Below are positions 33,033 to 43,865 of a stretch of DNA of 64,000 bases, in pieces. Below the pieces are notes generated by a model, which was not told the DNA's origin, searched no databases, and was given only the letters and a program-made list of their open reading frames with translations. Numbering within the stretch: the stretch's first letter is position 1; every line of letters starts with the position of its first letter. The position numbers and the translations under genes are program-made. Source of the DNA: Pleurotus djamor (lineage: Eukaryota > Basidiomycota > Agaricomycetes > Agaricales > Pleurotaceae); NCBI GenBank assembly GCA_029747585.1, contig JAPEVF010000059.1:1-64000 (forward strand), read 5' to 3'.

Positions 33033-34336
33033 CTACTCCAACCGCCGACCGCCTGTGTACGCAGAATCAGAATGCCTTGAATCAATATCCTGAAGTCCAG
33101 CTTCAACATCCATGGAAGGTTTCCAAGGTGTGACAAGCATAATCTGCTCCCCTTCGTCTTGGGCTTGATCGGGTATCTTCTTCCACGGCCTACCACGCCC
33201 TTCATTGCTCGGTAGACGATCGGCTTTTTGTTGATTTCTGGGAGGGTATGGCAAATGCGACTCAGGATCGGAAAGTGGTGGGTAGAATTGCCTGTAAAAC
33301 AGGTATGCAAAGAACATTCCCACTAACATGCCGACAATGACATCCGAAGGGTGATCTGGGCAAGTCAGTAAGCAAGGAATTTGCAGTGCAGGTGGAAGTA
33401 CACCTACGTCTGTGATCCATTAGTCGTGTTATTGAGACGAAAACGGAGCCGGAGATGGGTGTGAACACGAGCCACATTTTCAGCTAGAATCCGAGACTTA
33501 GCACAATTTGTTTCCATCAGCTCGCATCGCCTATGCGTACCGTATANCCCTTTTTGTTGAACAGATGTAATTTGCCAGCGAGGTACAGAGAAGCAAAACC
33601 CAACGAGGCCGCAGTGAGGCTGGCATGCCCACTAAAGAAGCTTCGGACACCCTCCCTGAAGAATAGTGTAGTCGTGTCGGTCGTACACACAGATATGTTG
33701 ACAAGTCCGGATATTGTTTCATTNGCACCCTCCCTTGGAAGACACCGAGCAAAGAAGTCAGGTCTTGGCCGACCGACCGTGATTCGGACGGCCTGGGTTA
33801 TCGATCCAGTGAATACGACGGCCGCAGTGACTGAGTATCACCCTTGAGACGCGTTCATATCAATGAGGATATCTGGGTACTCACCACCAAGCATGCTATT
33901 GTTGAGGTCCCACCACGATCTCAACAGGAAGAGGTTGCCGAGGCCAATAATTATGTATCCAGATAGTATGATGACGCCTAGAACGATGGTCTTCCCAGTA
34001 CATTAGTACCGGAAGTTCGCAATCCAGTATATAGGGAGGGGAAGACCAAACTCACCGGGATAACCTCATCGGTAGTCCCTGGGTATTGAAGAGAAACATC
34101 GTTTATGGGATATAGGTCGAAATGTTGGAACCGGTCAAGGTAGAAGTTGAAGAACAGACTGTAGGGCAAATCTCACTGGCTTGCTACAGAATTAGAACAC
34201 GCGAAGAAGACTCACGCGAACAGGATGCCGGTGATCCTAAGCCAGGATAAGGAAGTCGTTTCGAAGCATCGACAGGAGGAACTCACCAATCCAGGCCGTA
34301 GCTCAGCAAATTACGGATGCGCCAGGAGAGCTTCAT
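33033..34336 (-). CDS. PAP2-family lipid phosphatase (DPP1/LPP type)
   Basis: Integral membrane phosphatidate or diacylglycerol-pyrophosphate phosphatase. The start at 34336 gives MKLSWRIRNLLSYGLDW, then FFNFYLDRFQHFDLYPINDVSLQYP. The three catalytic motifs are RITVGRPRPDFF (motif 1, with R where the family usually has K at its first position), VRSFFSGHASLTAASL (motif 2, Ser-Gly-His), and TRLMDHR-HHPSDVIVG (motif 3, built across an intron), followed by MLVGMFFAYLFYRQF. A hydrophilic tail ends GRRLE at 33033. Several introns. Lipid substrate inferred from the family; the motif-1 Lys-to-Arg change is worth noting. Confidence 0.87.
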
Positions 34337-34605
34337 GGCGTGTACAAGGTGGGTAAGAAGAAGATGTAGCGAAGCGAATGATTTGTGAGACCATCATTAT
34401 GATTGCGCAGACAACTGTGTGTGCTCACAGGCGCTATTGTTCAAACACAAGGCAGTACAGATGGGGCCATGGCCCATTGTCTCACGACGGTACCCAGCCG
34501 ACAAGACCGTATAGAATTTGTGAAATGAAACAGAAACAATGGGGTATTATAGCACCAAGGTTTGGAAGAATAAATACATAGATACGATGTGCCGACTATG
34601 GACAC

Positions 34606-36136
34606 CTATGGCGAGTCGGACAGTGGAGGCTTCGCAGATCGCCACCATCTCCATGCGCCTATACCAACGACCAAGTTGAACAAGCCTATCCCAAATGACC
34701 CAGCTCCGACGACTGTGAACAACCACCAGACGATCCCTACGAAGCGGTCCAATGTACGCCCACAAACGCGTTTGATGACAGCATTTGGGTCTACGGTAGG
34801 TTTGTATGACGGAGGGAGGCGTATCAAAGGGGGCGTCGACCTGGACAAACGTTGTGCAGGTGGGAGGAGGAGTACTGAGACGATTGGTTTCTACAAGCAT
34901 GTCAGAGGAGGCGCACTTGCTGGAGACGAGAACTTGGAAAACATACATGGTCGGACGTTGTATAGGCAGGAACATCCGTATATAAGACGCTGGTGATATT
35001 GGACGCGTTCAAATTGTTCGGGGAGTCGCTATGAGTTGCATAAAGGATACGGTCCGTCCATGATGGTATCCGACCCAGACTAGGGTAGAAATGTCAGCAC
35101 TGGTACACATCGACGCTGCTCCACACCATACCTATACTTGTCGATTTCTCCGACCTGGTACTTGTAACTAGGCTTGAAACGCCAAAACTCGCCTTCTCTG
35201 AGGCCTACACAGACAGTGCCCTTTCGCTGCTCTACCACCAGTTGATCAAACTCCTTAAGTTCTTCACGAGTATTTGGTTGGTCAAGGGCTGTCACGAATT
35301 GCTTTTTGTTGGCTGGGCCGTGAAGTGGGTGGTGCTTGGGTAATACGAGACGGAAGTTCAGGTCGCCCAGGAAGAATAGATGAGAGGAGTCATAGATCGT
35401 TGATTTTGCTTGAGAGGAGCTGCCAGATATGGGAGAGAATAAAAGCGATGAGACTATGTGATTGTAGTCTGCTATTCTTTCCGCTAGTCGGGGTTCATGC
35501 GCCGTGAGGTGTGCACAGACAAAGCTAGAGAAAGTGGGGTCAGTCTACCAGTCTACCAGATTTACGCTGGATGTAACTCACGTAAACGTCTCTCCAGCAC
35601 CGTTATCGTCAGAGGGAACACGGAAGCGCACCCCAACGGCTCCCTTGTTGCCCATGTACAGTGGACCGCAACTGGACCACTGGGTTTCAACATCACGGAC
35701 ATTCCGAGCCACCCCATCGTCTAGTGCATAGACGAGCAAAGCTACACCAACGTTGACGACCTTTGCAATGAGAGAGTAGCGTTCCTTATTGGGAGCATGG
35801 GCTTGGATCTGCGAGAGAATGTGTGCATCCCTGTCATTGATGACGCCCTTGGAAAACCCAGCAACTACAATCCGTCTGTTAACCAACCACAGCCAGAATA
35901 TTAAAAGAATACGCACGGCCTAGATGCAGGGGAAGCAGTTCTTGGAATCCAACGGCAACGATATCGGGAGCTCGCCTCTCACGAGAGAGGAAACTGGAAA
36001 CTTGGAGAGTTGGCGAGAGCCAGTCGACAAGGTCTTGCGGCAGTCCTTGTAAGCCTTGCAAATTCGTGTTGTAGGATGCAATCTGGACCAACAAGCGGCC
36101 AGAAGAATCTGGAAGAGGAGTGTGGGCAGCCGACAT
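34606..36136 (-). CDS. Inositol polyphosphate 5-phosphatase with C-terminal membrane anchor
   Basis: Dephosphorylates the 5 position of inositol lipids. The start at 36136 (MSAAHTPLPDSSG) is preferred over a Met six codons upstream. The catalytic domain shows LVQIASYNTNLQGLQ, PDIVAVGFQELLPL, CGPLYMGNKGAVGVRF, FVCAHLTAHEPR, FFLGDLNFRL, YKYQVGEIDKY-SLGRIPSWTDRIL (the WTDRI catalytic motif) and TSDHVCF. The C-terminus has two hydrophobic segments (FVGIVWWLFTVVGAG and GIGLFNLVVGIGAWRWW) and ends SAKPPLSDSP. The anchor suggests action at an endomembrane. No regulatory domain before the catalytic fold. Confidence 0.88.
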
Positions 36137-36366
36137 GTTGGCGTAGGAGCACAAGCAACCTCGAACTCCGTTGCGGTCGCCACGAGTCCATATTTAGACA
36201 GTTACATCATGCACGGATATATTGGCATAGGCATAGCAAGTGGGGAAACGATAACAGAACAGAAAGACGTGTGGACGATATTGCGAATCTAAGTGAACTT
36301 GGAAGGATCGGAGTGCTACGAGTGCTATCTAGAAAAATATCCATAGCGTTGCGGCGATAGAACAAC

Positions 36367-37234
36367 TTAAGCTCGCTTGGGAGGACCTCGGGAAACACCC
36401 AAGTCGCGTAGGGCGCCGCTTGCGAGGTCATACACCCAGCCGTGAATCCATACTTGCTTGCCTTTCGGACTTTGGCCTTGCGACCAGGCGGACTTGATTG
36501 TTGATGTCTTGGTAAGGTTCTCAACTTGCAACTTGACATTCTCCTCCACAAGAATGGGGAGAGCCTCAGAAGCTGGAGCAGAAGAGAGATGCAGCGATGC
36601 GGCCAGCGAGGTGAGGGGTGCTAGCCACTTGTTGATCGCGTCATCGGGTGCTGAAGTTGGAACGGTCACGATCGATTTGGCTTTGGCATCGAAACCTGGA
36701 GAACAGGCAGCGGCAAAGCAAGCAGCCGCGCCACCGCATTCTGTGTGACCGACGACGACAACTAGATATACGGGGGGAAGAAAAGAGAGAAACGGTTGGG
36801 ATGTAGTTTAGGACTTAGAGGTAAGAGAAAATGCACCGTGTTCAACGCCGAGATGATCTACAGCGTAGGTGAGGACCGATAAGGCGCTTGAGTCGTCGGA
36901 AGGAAATTGGCTGGGGTAAAAGCGTTGAATACTCAGGTTCGCCTGTCTAGACCACATGCTAACTTACTTGGCGATGTTCCTGTGGACGAAGATATCGCCA
37001 GGCTTGGCCCCTGTGACCACCGATTCTGGAACTCGAGAGTCTGCACAACCTATCCANAGAACCTGGGGAAAGCTGTAAGTACGAGGGCTCCAACTTCACG
37101 TTGGCAAGGCGTACTTTTGGTGCTTGACCAGCAGCACAGTGGTTGAAAAACTCAGGTTCCATTTCATTGACATCGGCGGCCCATTGCTTGTTTGCAGCGA
37201 AGAGCTGATCAAGAATTTGNTGNGAGTGAGGCAT
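36367..37234 (-). CDS. NCE103: Beta-carbonic anhydrase
   Basis: Zinc enzyme hydrating CO2. The start at 37234 ([14 protein letters not shown]) is followed by [14 protein letters not shown]. The zinc and catalytic segment [20 protein letters not shown] and the second zinc segment [19 protein letters not shown] give Cys-Asp...His..Cys as expected. The C-terminus reads [16 protein letters not shown] and [17 protein letters not shown], ending PPKRA. Four exons. N bases in codons 4-5 are at third positions. A general housekeeping enzyme in fungi growing at ambient CO2. Confidence 0.92.
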
Positions 37235-37703
37235 AGTGTTTGTGTGGGTNNNGGTNNNGAAAAGAGAAGTAGGAAGTAATGGGGAGGAGCAACCAGTGTT
37301 GGGGATATGACAAAACGAAGGCCACTATTTAAACGCCCCTCTGGTCCGATAGCCCCGGTAGGCGTAGTGGGTATACGCATTTTTACACTCCGTACGCACG
37401 TTATCGCATCAGATTGATCCCGCAAGCCGTTCCCTCTGGCGATGGTTGCGAGTGATCCCAGTAGACAAGGTGATGAAATTAATGCAATTTGCTATCGCGT
37501 ACGAGTACCTTCGCATGGGCTCGCATTCACGTCAAGTGCGCCATATCTTTCATTGAACTTTGAGCATACAGGCATGGATAGAAGCAAAATGACAAAAACA
37601 ATGTAACGCATGGTGCATGGATACTGACTGGGCCCTCGTCTCGGTGATCAACCTCGACTTCCTCAGCTTCCCCAAGAGCGGAAGAGTAAGTACATGGTGA
37701 ATT
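37235..37703. other. Intergenic region, CA promoter / RPL7 3' end
   Basis: 469 bases with clusters of N at 37249-37258. It must contain the carbonic anhydrase promoter and the RPL7 3'-UTR. No gene recognised. Confidence 0.5.
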
Positions 37704-38897
37704 TTAATTCATCTGGCGGATGAGCTTGTTGATGTTCGATTCCCGGTCACCGAAATCACCACCCTGGACGTAATGCTTGAACTTCCGTGTCCGCCAGCCA
37801 CCAGTGGGGTTGGAGAGTTTGAAGGGCCAGAGGAAGTTGGAAGCCTACACACGACACGTAAGGTAAGGTGACAGCGATCAACGACGTGGACAAGTTAACG
37901 ACGAACCTGCTTGAAATTAGGGCCGGCGGTGAAAATTTCGTGGACGAGATCCTCGACAGAGAGGATGTCGTATTTGCCGAGAGCTTGTTCGATAACAGCG
38001 TTGTTCGACAATGGGATGCGCTGCTTGTCGACCTTGCCGTAGCCACGCTTGTAAAGAAGCTCGCGAACGGACTTCAAGTTTGGTTCACTGTTGCGATATG
38101 GTTGGTCAAAGCCTCAGATATAAATTGTAAACAGCCTACCCATAGGCGATGTAGGGTTCGACGAGACGAAGCATCTGCTGGGTAGCCTTGGTGACCTTGA
38201 CGAAGACACCATTGTTGATTTGGAGGAGACGGAGAAGTTGCAAAATTTTGCGTGGTTTGGGGGCGATTTCATTAATACTAGGAACGAAGATCAGCCAGAC
38301 TTCTGGAGCGAGTGGGGTGCTGACTCACCCACGAATACGGATGACGAAGTAGACTTTGGGTTGGGCAGGTACATAGAAGTCGCCAGCCGTGCGTGCTGCC
38401 CGCTTCAAGCGAATCTCCTCCTTCTCCTTCGACAAGTACTCCTTCACATATGTTTCGGCGCGCTTGAAGATGACCTTTCGCTTGGCCTTTGATGCCTGCA
38501 GATAAAGAGCAGTGGTTAGCATAGAATTCGAACAGAGATTCAAGATCAAGCGANTCAGTCCCGAAAGATGGTTGATTAAGGCAACAGAGTGAATAAACAC
38601 TAGCCGGAATCGTTGAAAGTATGCATCATAATAAACTACAAAAAATCGGGAAAATGGTGTACATCTCACCTTACGGGCAGCGGCGGCAGCAGCAAGGCGC
38701 TCTTCACGGGCCTTCTCGTTTTGCTTGCGTTTCTTGAGGAGGGTCTCCGGGACTTCGATGGCCTAAGCAAGGTAAAGCATTGAACGCAACGAAATTTTCT
38801 ATTCCACTAACCGAAGCACTCGGGACGCTGGATCATAAGGTGAGCATCAGAGCTAGAGAAGACGATNTGAGGGTACTCACGTCGTTGAGGGGGCCAT
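37704..38897 (-). CDS. RPL7: Cytosolic ribosomal protein L7 (uL30)
   Basis: 60S subunit protein. Exons give [103 protein letters not shown] and [19 protein letters not shown], ending NKLIRQMN at 37704. The first ATG (38895-38897) reads MAPSTT then a donor GTGAGT, which is one base out of phase with the next exon (AIEVPETLL). A run of five C after ATGG would need to be six for MAPLND-AIEVPE, so an indel or a missing allele base is likely. The gene has at least five introns; one of about 165 nt holds a snoRNA. Confidence 0.9.
38551..38633 (-). ncRNA. C/D-box snoRNA candidate in RPL7 intron (snR39-like)
   Basis: Inside an RPL7 intron of about 165 nt, long for this genome, the minus strand reads a box C-like ATGATGC (38623-38629) and box D CTGA (38555-38558). 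Immediately upstream of box D is ACCATCTTTCGGG (13 nt), which is exactly complementary to the 25S rRNA segment CCCGAAAGAUGGU. The +5 rule places the target at the G of CCCG. In yeast, RPL7 introns host snR39 and snR59, which guide methylation in this same rRNA segment. The box C last base departs from RUGAUGA and an N lies just after box D. No long terminal stem is evident. Confidence 0.75.
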
Positions 38898-39406
38898 TAG
38901 GAATCTTGAGGAGGGCGTACTATAATTTGGTGGGTGGCCAACACGGTGTTGAGGCGCCGAGGAGGCAACTGTATAGTATTTGTCAGCCTTTCTCACGAGT
39001 CGAGCNNNNCGNACGGAATCTTATCAAGCNATCTGCATCAGGGTCCTTCAAGCTCCTGATCCTGATGCAGATGCACGATCGACGATCGAATTGAAATTCT
39101 ACGCATCTGCCAGTTACCAGACTGTTACACCCTTGCACTTGCCCAATGCAAGTCGCATCTTGTATTCGGATGGCCTTCTACCATTCGCGTTGAGTGGCAC
39201 TGGGCTTCTGNANTNNNNNNNNATNNGCTCGAGTGATNTGAAACGCCCTCGGCTGCTATTNGATTATGGCATCGTGTGGCGTCTTCCCACCTCCGNGCTC
39301 CCTGGAGGTCTGAAACACTCTGAAACAACGCTGAGACCGACTTCGAGCGGCGCACTCAGCTTGTATCGTACGCGCTGCCTCTTCCTCCTTGCTGAGCGTC
39401 CTCGCC
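38898..39406. other. Divergent promoter region RPL7 / membrane protein A
   Basis: 509 bases, with N runs at 39006-39030 and 39212-39226. Holds the inverted repeat at 39031-39072. No gene recognised. Confidence 0.55.
39031..39072. repeat. Perfect 12-bp inverted repeat, 18-nt loop
   Basis: ATCTGCATCAGG (39031-39042) and CCTGATGCAGAT (39061-39072) are exact reverse complements. If the N at 39030 is spurious, the arms extend to 14 bp (GC before, GC after). It lies midway between two divergent start codons. Confidence 0.7.
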
Positions 39407-40667
39407 ATGCCCCTCCTCGCTCGTTTATCTTTTCTGCCTTTACCTCTGCTCTTCTCTCTCTTTGCTCACGCCCAGGTGACGGACACTACCTGCAGCAGCT
39501 CTTACGGCTGGGTGAGTCGGCTCCATCAGAGAAAGAAAAGTCTGTATCGATGAGGAAAGTTTTNCAGGCAACNAACTCACTCGGACAGTCGCCATGTATG
39601 GTCGCTGCCTATCTCTTCGGCGCGTGCAAGGACGGCAGTACGTTCCCTCCCCAAATGACCCCAATGCGCCACGATCGATTATTGACATCTCCTTGGACAG
39701 ATTTTAGCAGCTCAGATTTNGACTTGTTAAACGGCGCAACCCTCTACGCAGCTCCGACCGNCGATGAAGCGACTATGTGCGCGTGTTCAACAGTCACGTA
39801 CTCTCTGGCCTCAGCGTGTTTAGACTGTCAGAACAANATTTTCCTCAGGTCGGNCATCTTTTCTNANNCTCTGTGGATTTCTTCTAATNATGTCGTATAG
39901 TTGGCCAGCCTGGAGNATAAATTGCAAGACCACCACGATAAATCGGTGAGTAGAATCATTGNACAGTGTTGGATGTCATTTTCATTCATCNNCCGACCAG
40001 GTTTCCAGTCCGCATTCCAGAGGGGACTGAGATCCCTCCTTGGGCAACCCTCGACGTTGTGGTATGTCGCGAAGTCTATGATCACAAGCCATGTTGGCTA
40101 ATTTGAAATTCAAGGCCTCTGGAAACTATAACCGTGCACTCGCCGAGCGGAAGGCGAACGAGCTCAGTGCGTATCTTCCTTTTCAATCAAATGGCCAACC
40201 TGATCATTGTGGTGGCAGATGCTACTGGAACGACGGACGGCCAAGGCGACAATAGTGTTATGCATACGCCTGCTGCTGCCTCTCCCAACACGTCTTCGAC
40301 CACTAACGTTGCTGCTATCGCTGGGGGTGTTGTTGGAGGTGTTTTGTTTTTGGCGTTGGTCGTATCATTCGTGGTCTGGTACATCTTGAAACGCCGTCGA
40401 CAAGCTTACATGGCCCCTTCTGCTCAATTCCGGGCTAGCGAATTCGTCAAAGGGTTCGATTCCTATGAAGGCCTCCCGAGTCCAATTCCAATGGTGGATG
40501 AGAAGGATCACGTACGTTCGCAATTCCCTTGCATCATTCGCCATCTGAAATGATGTCTCGTTATGTAGCATGTCGGCAGGATGTCACCATCAACACTACC
40601 TGCTGTATCACCTTTGCGGTACAACTCCCAACCATCTAGCACAGCTGGATCCACACTAAACAGTTGA
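39407..40667 (+). CDS. Single-pass membrane protein A of the tandem array
   Basis: Exons joined by eye. The signal peptide MPLLARLSFLPLPLLFSLF is followed by VTDTTCSSSYGW. The next exon reads NSLGQSPCMVAAYLFGAC, then DEATMCACSTVTYSLASACLDC, WPAWS.NCK and FPVRIPEGTEIPPWATLDVV. The Ser/Thr stalk AAASPNTSSTTN leads into a transmembrane helix AAIAGGVVGGVLFLALVVS and basic KRRRQ stop-transfer residues. The tail (SEFVKGFDSYEGLPSP) ends STLNS at 40667. About eight exons. The Cys-rich ectodomain with 7-8 cysteines resembles fungal wall-sensor receptors in plan, but the function is unknown. Confidence 0.82.
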
Positions 40668-41149
40668 GAATGCTTCAGACTACTTGTTATTCAGATACCA
40701 TTGTCTATAGTATGTACATCATATCAATATCAGAATCTACTCTCTATGCAATGAGTGGTTTCCCGCCAAAAAAAATCCATCCAAGTTGGTGACGTGTCGG
40801 TGCGTTAGGTGACCGAGCTTATCCACGAAGCAAAGGACATTCAGCCAAAGAACGCATCAGCTACTCTGAGGCTACTTGCGATGAAGGACCGTCCTAGGGA
40901 TCAACGGCCGAACATGTGGTATCAAAGTGCCTGGAAGTTGTTAAAAGATGAAGAAGAGGTGTATCGAGAGGAATCGGGTTTTGTTTCTCATGCTTTAGGG
41001 CCGGGCTTTACGACTTGAGGTCACATTATCGCGAAATTCCACCCTTACTCAGCTCCCCCTTATCCTCAGGCTCTCACCGGCATCTCGATAGCGACAGCGT
41101 GAATAAATATGCCAAATTCACAAGGATACTTGCTTTATTCCCCCAAATC
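40668..41149. other. Intergenic region upstream of the aldo-keto reductase
   Basis: 482 bases. An A-run (AAAAAAAA at about 40769) and C/T-rich stretches near 41040-41140 probably mark the promoter and leader of the aldo-keto reductase. No gene seen. Confidence 0.5.
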
Positions 41150-42136
41150 ATGTCTGATAAGCTCTTTGTGAAGCTCAACGACGGCAGTCTCGTTCCGTGG
41201 GTCGCTTTTGGACTCGGCACCGCCCATTATAACAAGGATGCCACGGAATTCGTCAAACTTGCTCTCGATAACGGATTCACCCATCTTGACGGTGCTCAGA
41301 TCTATAACAACGAAACCTCCATTCGCGATGGCATCGCAGCCTCGGGCAAGGCTCGCTCAGACCTCTACATCGTCACCAAACTGCATAAGCTTGCTCCCGG
41401 CGAAACTGTCACAGAGTCACTCAAGACTTCTCTGACCAAACTAGGCACCGACTACGTAGACCTTTTCCTCATCCATATGCCAGCCCCTTGGGATAAGGAA
41501 GGCAGGCTCAAGGAAATATGGAAGGGAATGGAAGAAGTAAAGGCCCTGGGATTGGCCAGATCAATTGGGGTGTCGAACTTTAAGGTTCAGGATTTGGAAG
41601 AAGTCCTGGATGGGGCTTCTGTGGTCCCAGCGGTGAACCAGGTATCTGTTCATTCATATCCACCTTGCAGTTACAAACCTCCTAAACTCCCTATCACAGA
41701 TCGAATACCATCCCTATGTATGGAAGGCGGTCCAGCCCATCGTTACTTTGGGCGCGAAGCATGGAATTACGACAGCTTCTTACGGCGGCTTATCACCAAT
41801 CTTCAGAGTGCCTGACGGTCCGTTGGCCCCAGTGCTCGAAACCATTCGTCTTCGTCTAGAGCAGACTTGGCAAAAGCCTGTGTCTGCAGGACAAGTCTTG
41901 ACGAAGTGGATGAACCAAAAAGGTGTCCTTGTTGTTACGTAGGCCTCTTCGCTTTTTTTGATCGCGTTCCCGCGTTGATTGGACCTCCTAGAACGAGCTC
42001 AAAGGCAGAGCGTATTAGGGAGTACCTTGATTCCGTCAACGTACCTGACCTCTCTGCCGAAGAAATCGAGTTGATTGAAGAGACTGGNTCACAAATCCAT
42101 AAGCGGTTCTTTTTGAGCCAGCTTTTCCCAGAGTAA
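41150..42136 (+). CDS. Aldo-keto reductase (AKR)
   Basis: NADPH-dependent carbonyl reductase. The start at 41150 gives MSDKLFVKLNDGSLVPWVAFGLGTA. The catalytic tetrad is visible: Asp in FTHLDGAQIYNNE with Tyr in the same motif, Lys in YIVTKLHK, and His in FLIHMPAPWDKEG. Cofactor-side segments are SIGVSNFKVQDLEEVL, VPAVNQ-IEYHPYVW (intron between) and VVTTSSKAERIREYLDS (intron removed), which includes the 2'-phosphate-binding region. Ends FLSQLFPE at 42136; about 290 residues, slightly short for the family. It sits inside the membrane-protein array, between members A and B. Substrate unknown. Confidence 0.88.
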
Positions 42137-42558
42137 ATCGTTTCCCCAGCAGACATCCACTTCCTGTACGTCGCTGTCAGTCCTTGAATGTGAAAGTTTT
42201 GCGCCTCCTCCATACTAGTTGTCCATTGGCGTCTGCGTCACATCGACATCATTTTGTCTCCCGTCTCTTGTCCAATGACCTGCCTATTAGCTGCCCCTCT
42301 TGATCGGCTACGGAGTTAAGTTGATTTTACTCGGCTTCGAATCAACGACAACCGTGTAATAGCGGTCGTATGGTGCTTTACATCTCGTTGTGCTTCGGAT
42401 GTACCTGAACAATCATATCGATTCTTCAGGGCGAACTGCCAGCCAGCCAGCTTCCTCCCAGAGATGACAGAAAATACTCTGTTTGCCGTTCTTATGCCCT
42501 CATTTAAAGTGAAAGGACCACTTTCAGCCCCCCCTCCCCCCAAGGCCCTCTCTCAAGG
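42137..42558. other. Intergenic region upstream of membrane protein B
   Basis: 422 bases between the AKR and member B. No gene recognised; a C-run (CCCCCCTCCCCCC) just before 42559 is promoter-like. Confidence 0.5.
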
Positions 42559-43865
42559 ATGCTCTGGACGCTTCTGGTCTCACTGCTTGCCTTTTTTGCA
42601 ATATCACCTCTGGTGTTTGCACAAACTACGACTGCGACATGCATGTCCTCCTTTGATTGGGTNCGTTGAATCCTNNGGANGGCTCTCTCATNATTGACCN
42701 GTTTCCTATCAAGGCGTCCAACTCGCTCAAACAAAGTCCCTGTCTCGTTGCGTCTTACCTCCTCGGCACTTGCGACACCGCTGGTAAGNCTCATCGTGAA
42801 TNANCNNTGTCAGAGGCTGATGCCCTTGTAGCCCATGACGTTCCTGCTCTCCCAGAGGGCAATCACTACCTTGGTCCAACAAGTACCACAGTAAATCCTT
42901 GTGAATGTAACACTGTAGTATACTCNCTCATTAGCGCCTGTGGGGAATGCCAAAATCGAACTATTTCTGGGTAAGCTATAGTGATGACATCCTCGGTNCT
43001 ATACTGACAGGAATTCTCCATTGATTAAAGTTGGGGTACTTGGTCTGCCAATTGCCGACATGTTGACATCGGGAGGTCAGTCGTTTCACAANCCTATGGT
43101 CCCTGCTGTTTCTGANCATNNCNTCTCGGTACCAGCTTTCCGAACGAAATACCTCTCGGAACTCGTGTTCCGGGNTGGGCATACTTGGACGTTAAAGTAC
43201 GGAATTGCATGACACCTTCGGGCAAGCTTGTACTGACCGAGACTGGTTTGATCAGGCCAGCGATCAGTTCGATGTCAACTTGGCGAAGGCCAATGCTAGT
43301 AAGTTTGGTGNTNGTGTTACCCTCTGGGNTTTGCTCAAATANTGTGAACAGATGCNACCGAATCTGCAGCGCCCCAGCCTTCGCCAACACCGTCCTCAAC
43401 AGCTCCCCCAAGATCCTCGGCAAAACCAACACNTACCNCTTCGGTTNNCGCCCACTCNTCATCACCGGTCTCCTCTATCGTATCAACTTCATCAGCAGCA
43501 CCCTCCCCAACCGCATCCGCTTCTTCAGACCCATCAGATTCTGACACGCCNGTGCGAGATACTCGGATCGATAAAATAATAGGCGGCACTATTGGTGGTG
43601 TATTTGCCCTAGCCCTGCTCTCTGGACTTGGAGTGTACTTCTACCGCCGTCAACAAGGACGCGTGGATGGTATCACACAGCTAGAGTCACCTACAATGGA
43701 GCATGCGTCAAATGCGCCTGCCTCATTTAACGTGAGTCCCATACTTCTTTGTGGGTACCTTGTCGTGGAATTAAGGTGGTTTTCCAGCATCCCACATCCC
43801 CGAACATAGTCGTTCACAGCGACGATACCCAGGCTCCGACATACCCCGCTGGCACTGCAGCTTGA
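42559..43865 (+). CDS. Single-pass membrane protein B of the tandem array
   Basis: The start at 42559 gives signal peptide MLWTLLVSLLAFFAISPLVF, then TTTATCMSSFDW. Next come ASNSLKQSPCLVASYLLGTC, PALPEGNHYLGPTSTTVNPCECNTVVYSL, SACGECQNRTISG, WGTWSANC, FPNEIPLGTRVP-WAYLDV and DQFDVNLAKANA. A long Ser/Pro/Thr stalk (PSPTPSSTAPPRSS) precedes the helix IIGGTIGGVFALALLSGLGVY and YRRQQ. The last exon NHPTSPNIVVHSDD ends GTAA at 43865. Same exon plan and same Cys pattern as members A, C and D. Several N in the stalk are allele-like. Confidence 0.82.

Noticed and set aside
39000..39230. Possible transposon terminus at the array boundary
   Set aside because: One hairpin and N runs only; no transposase, no target-site duplication visible.
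40455..40470. GGTTCGATTCC, a tRNA B-box-like string
   Set aside because: It lies in the coding tail of membrane protein A and has no A box, stem pairing or terminator around it.
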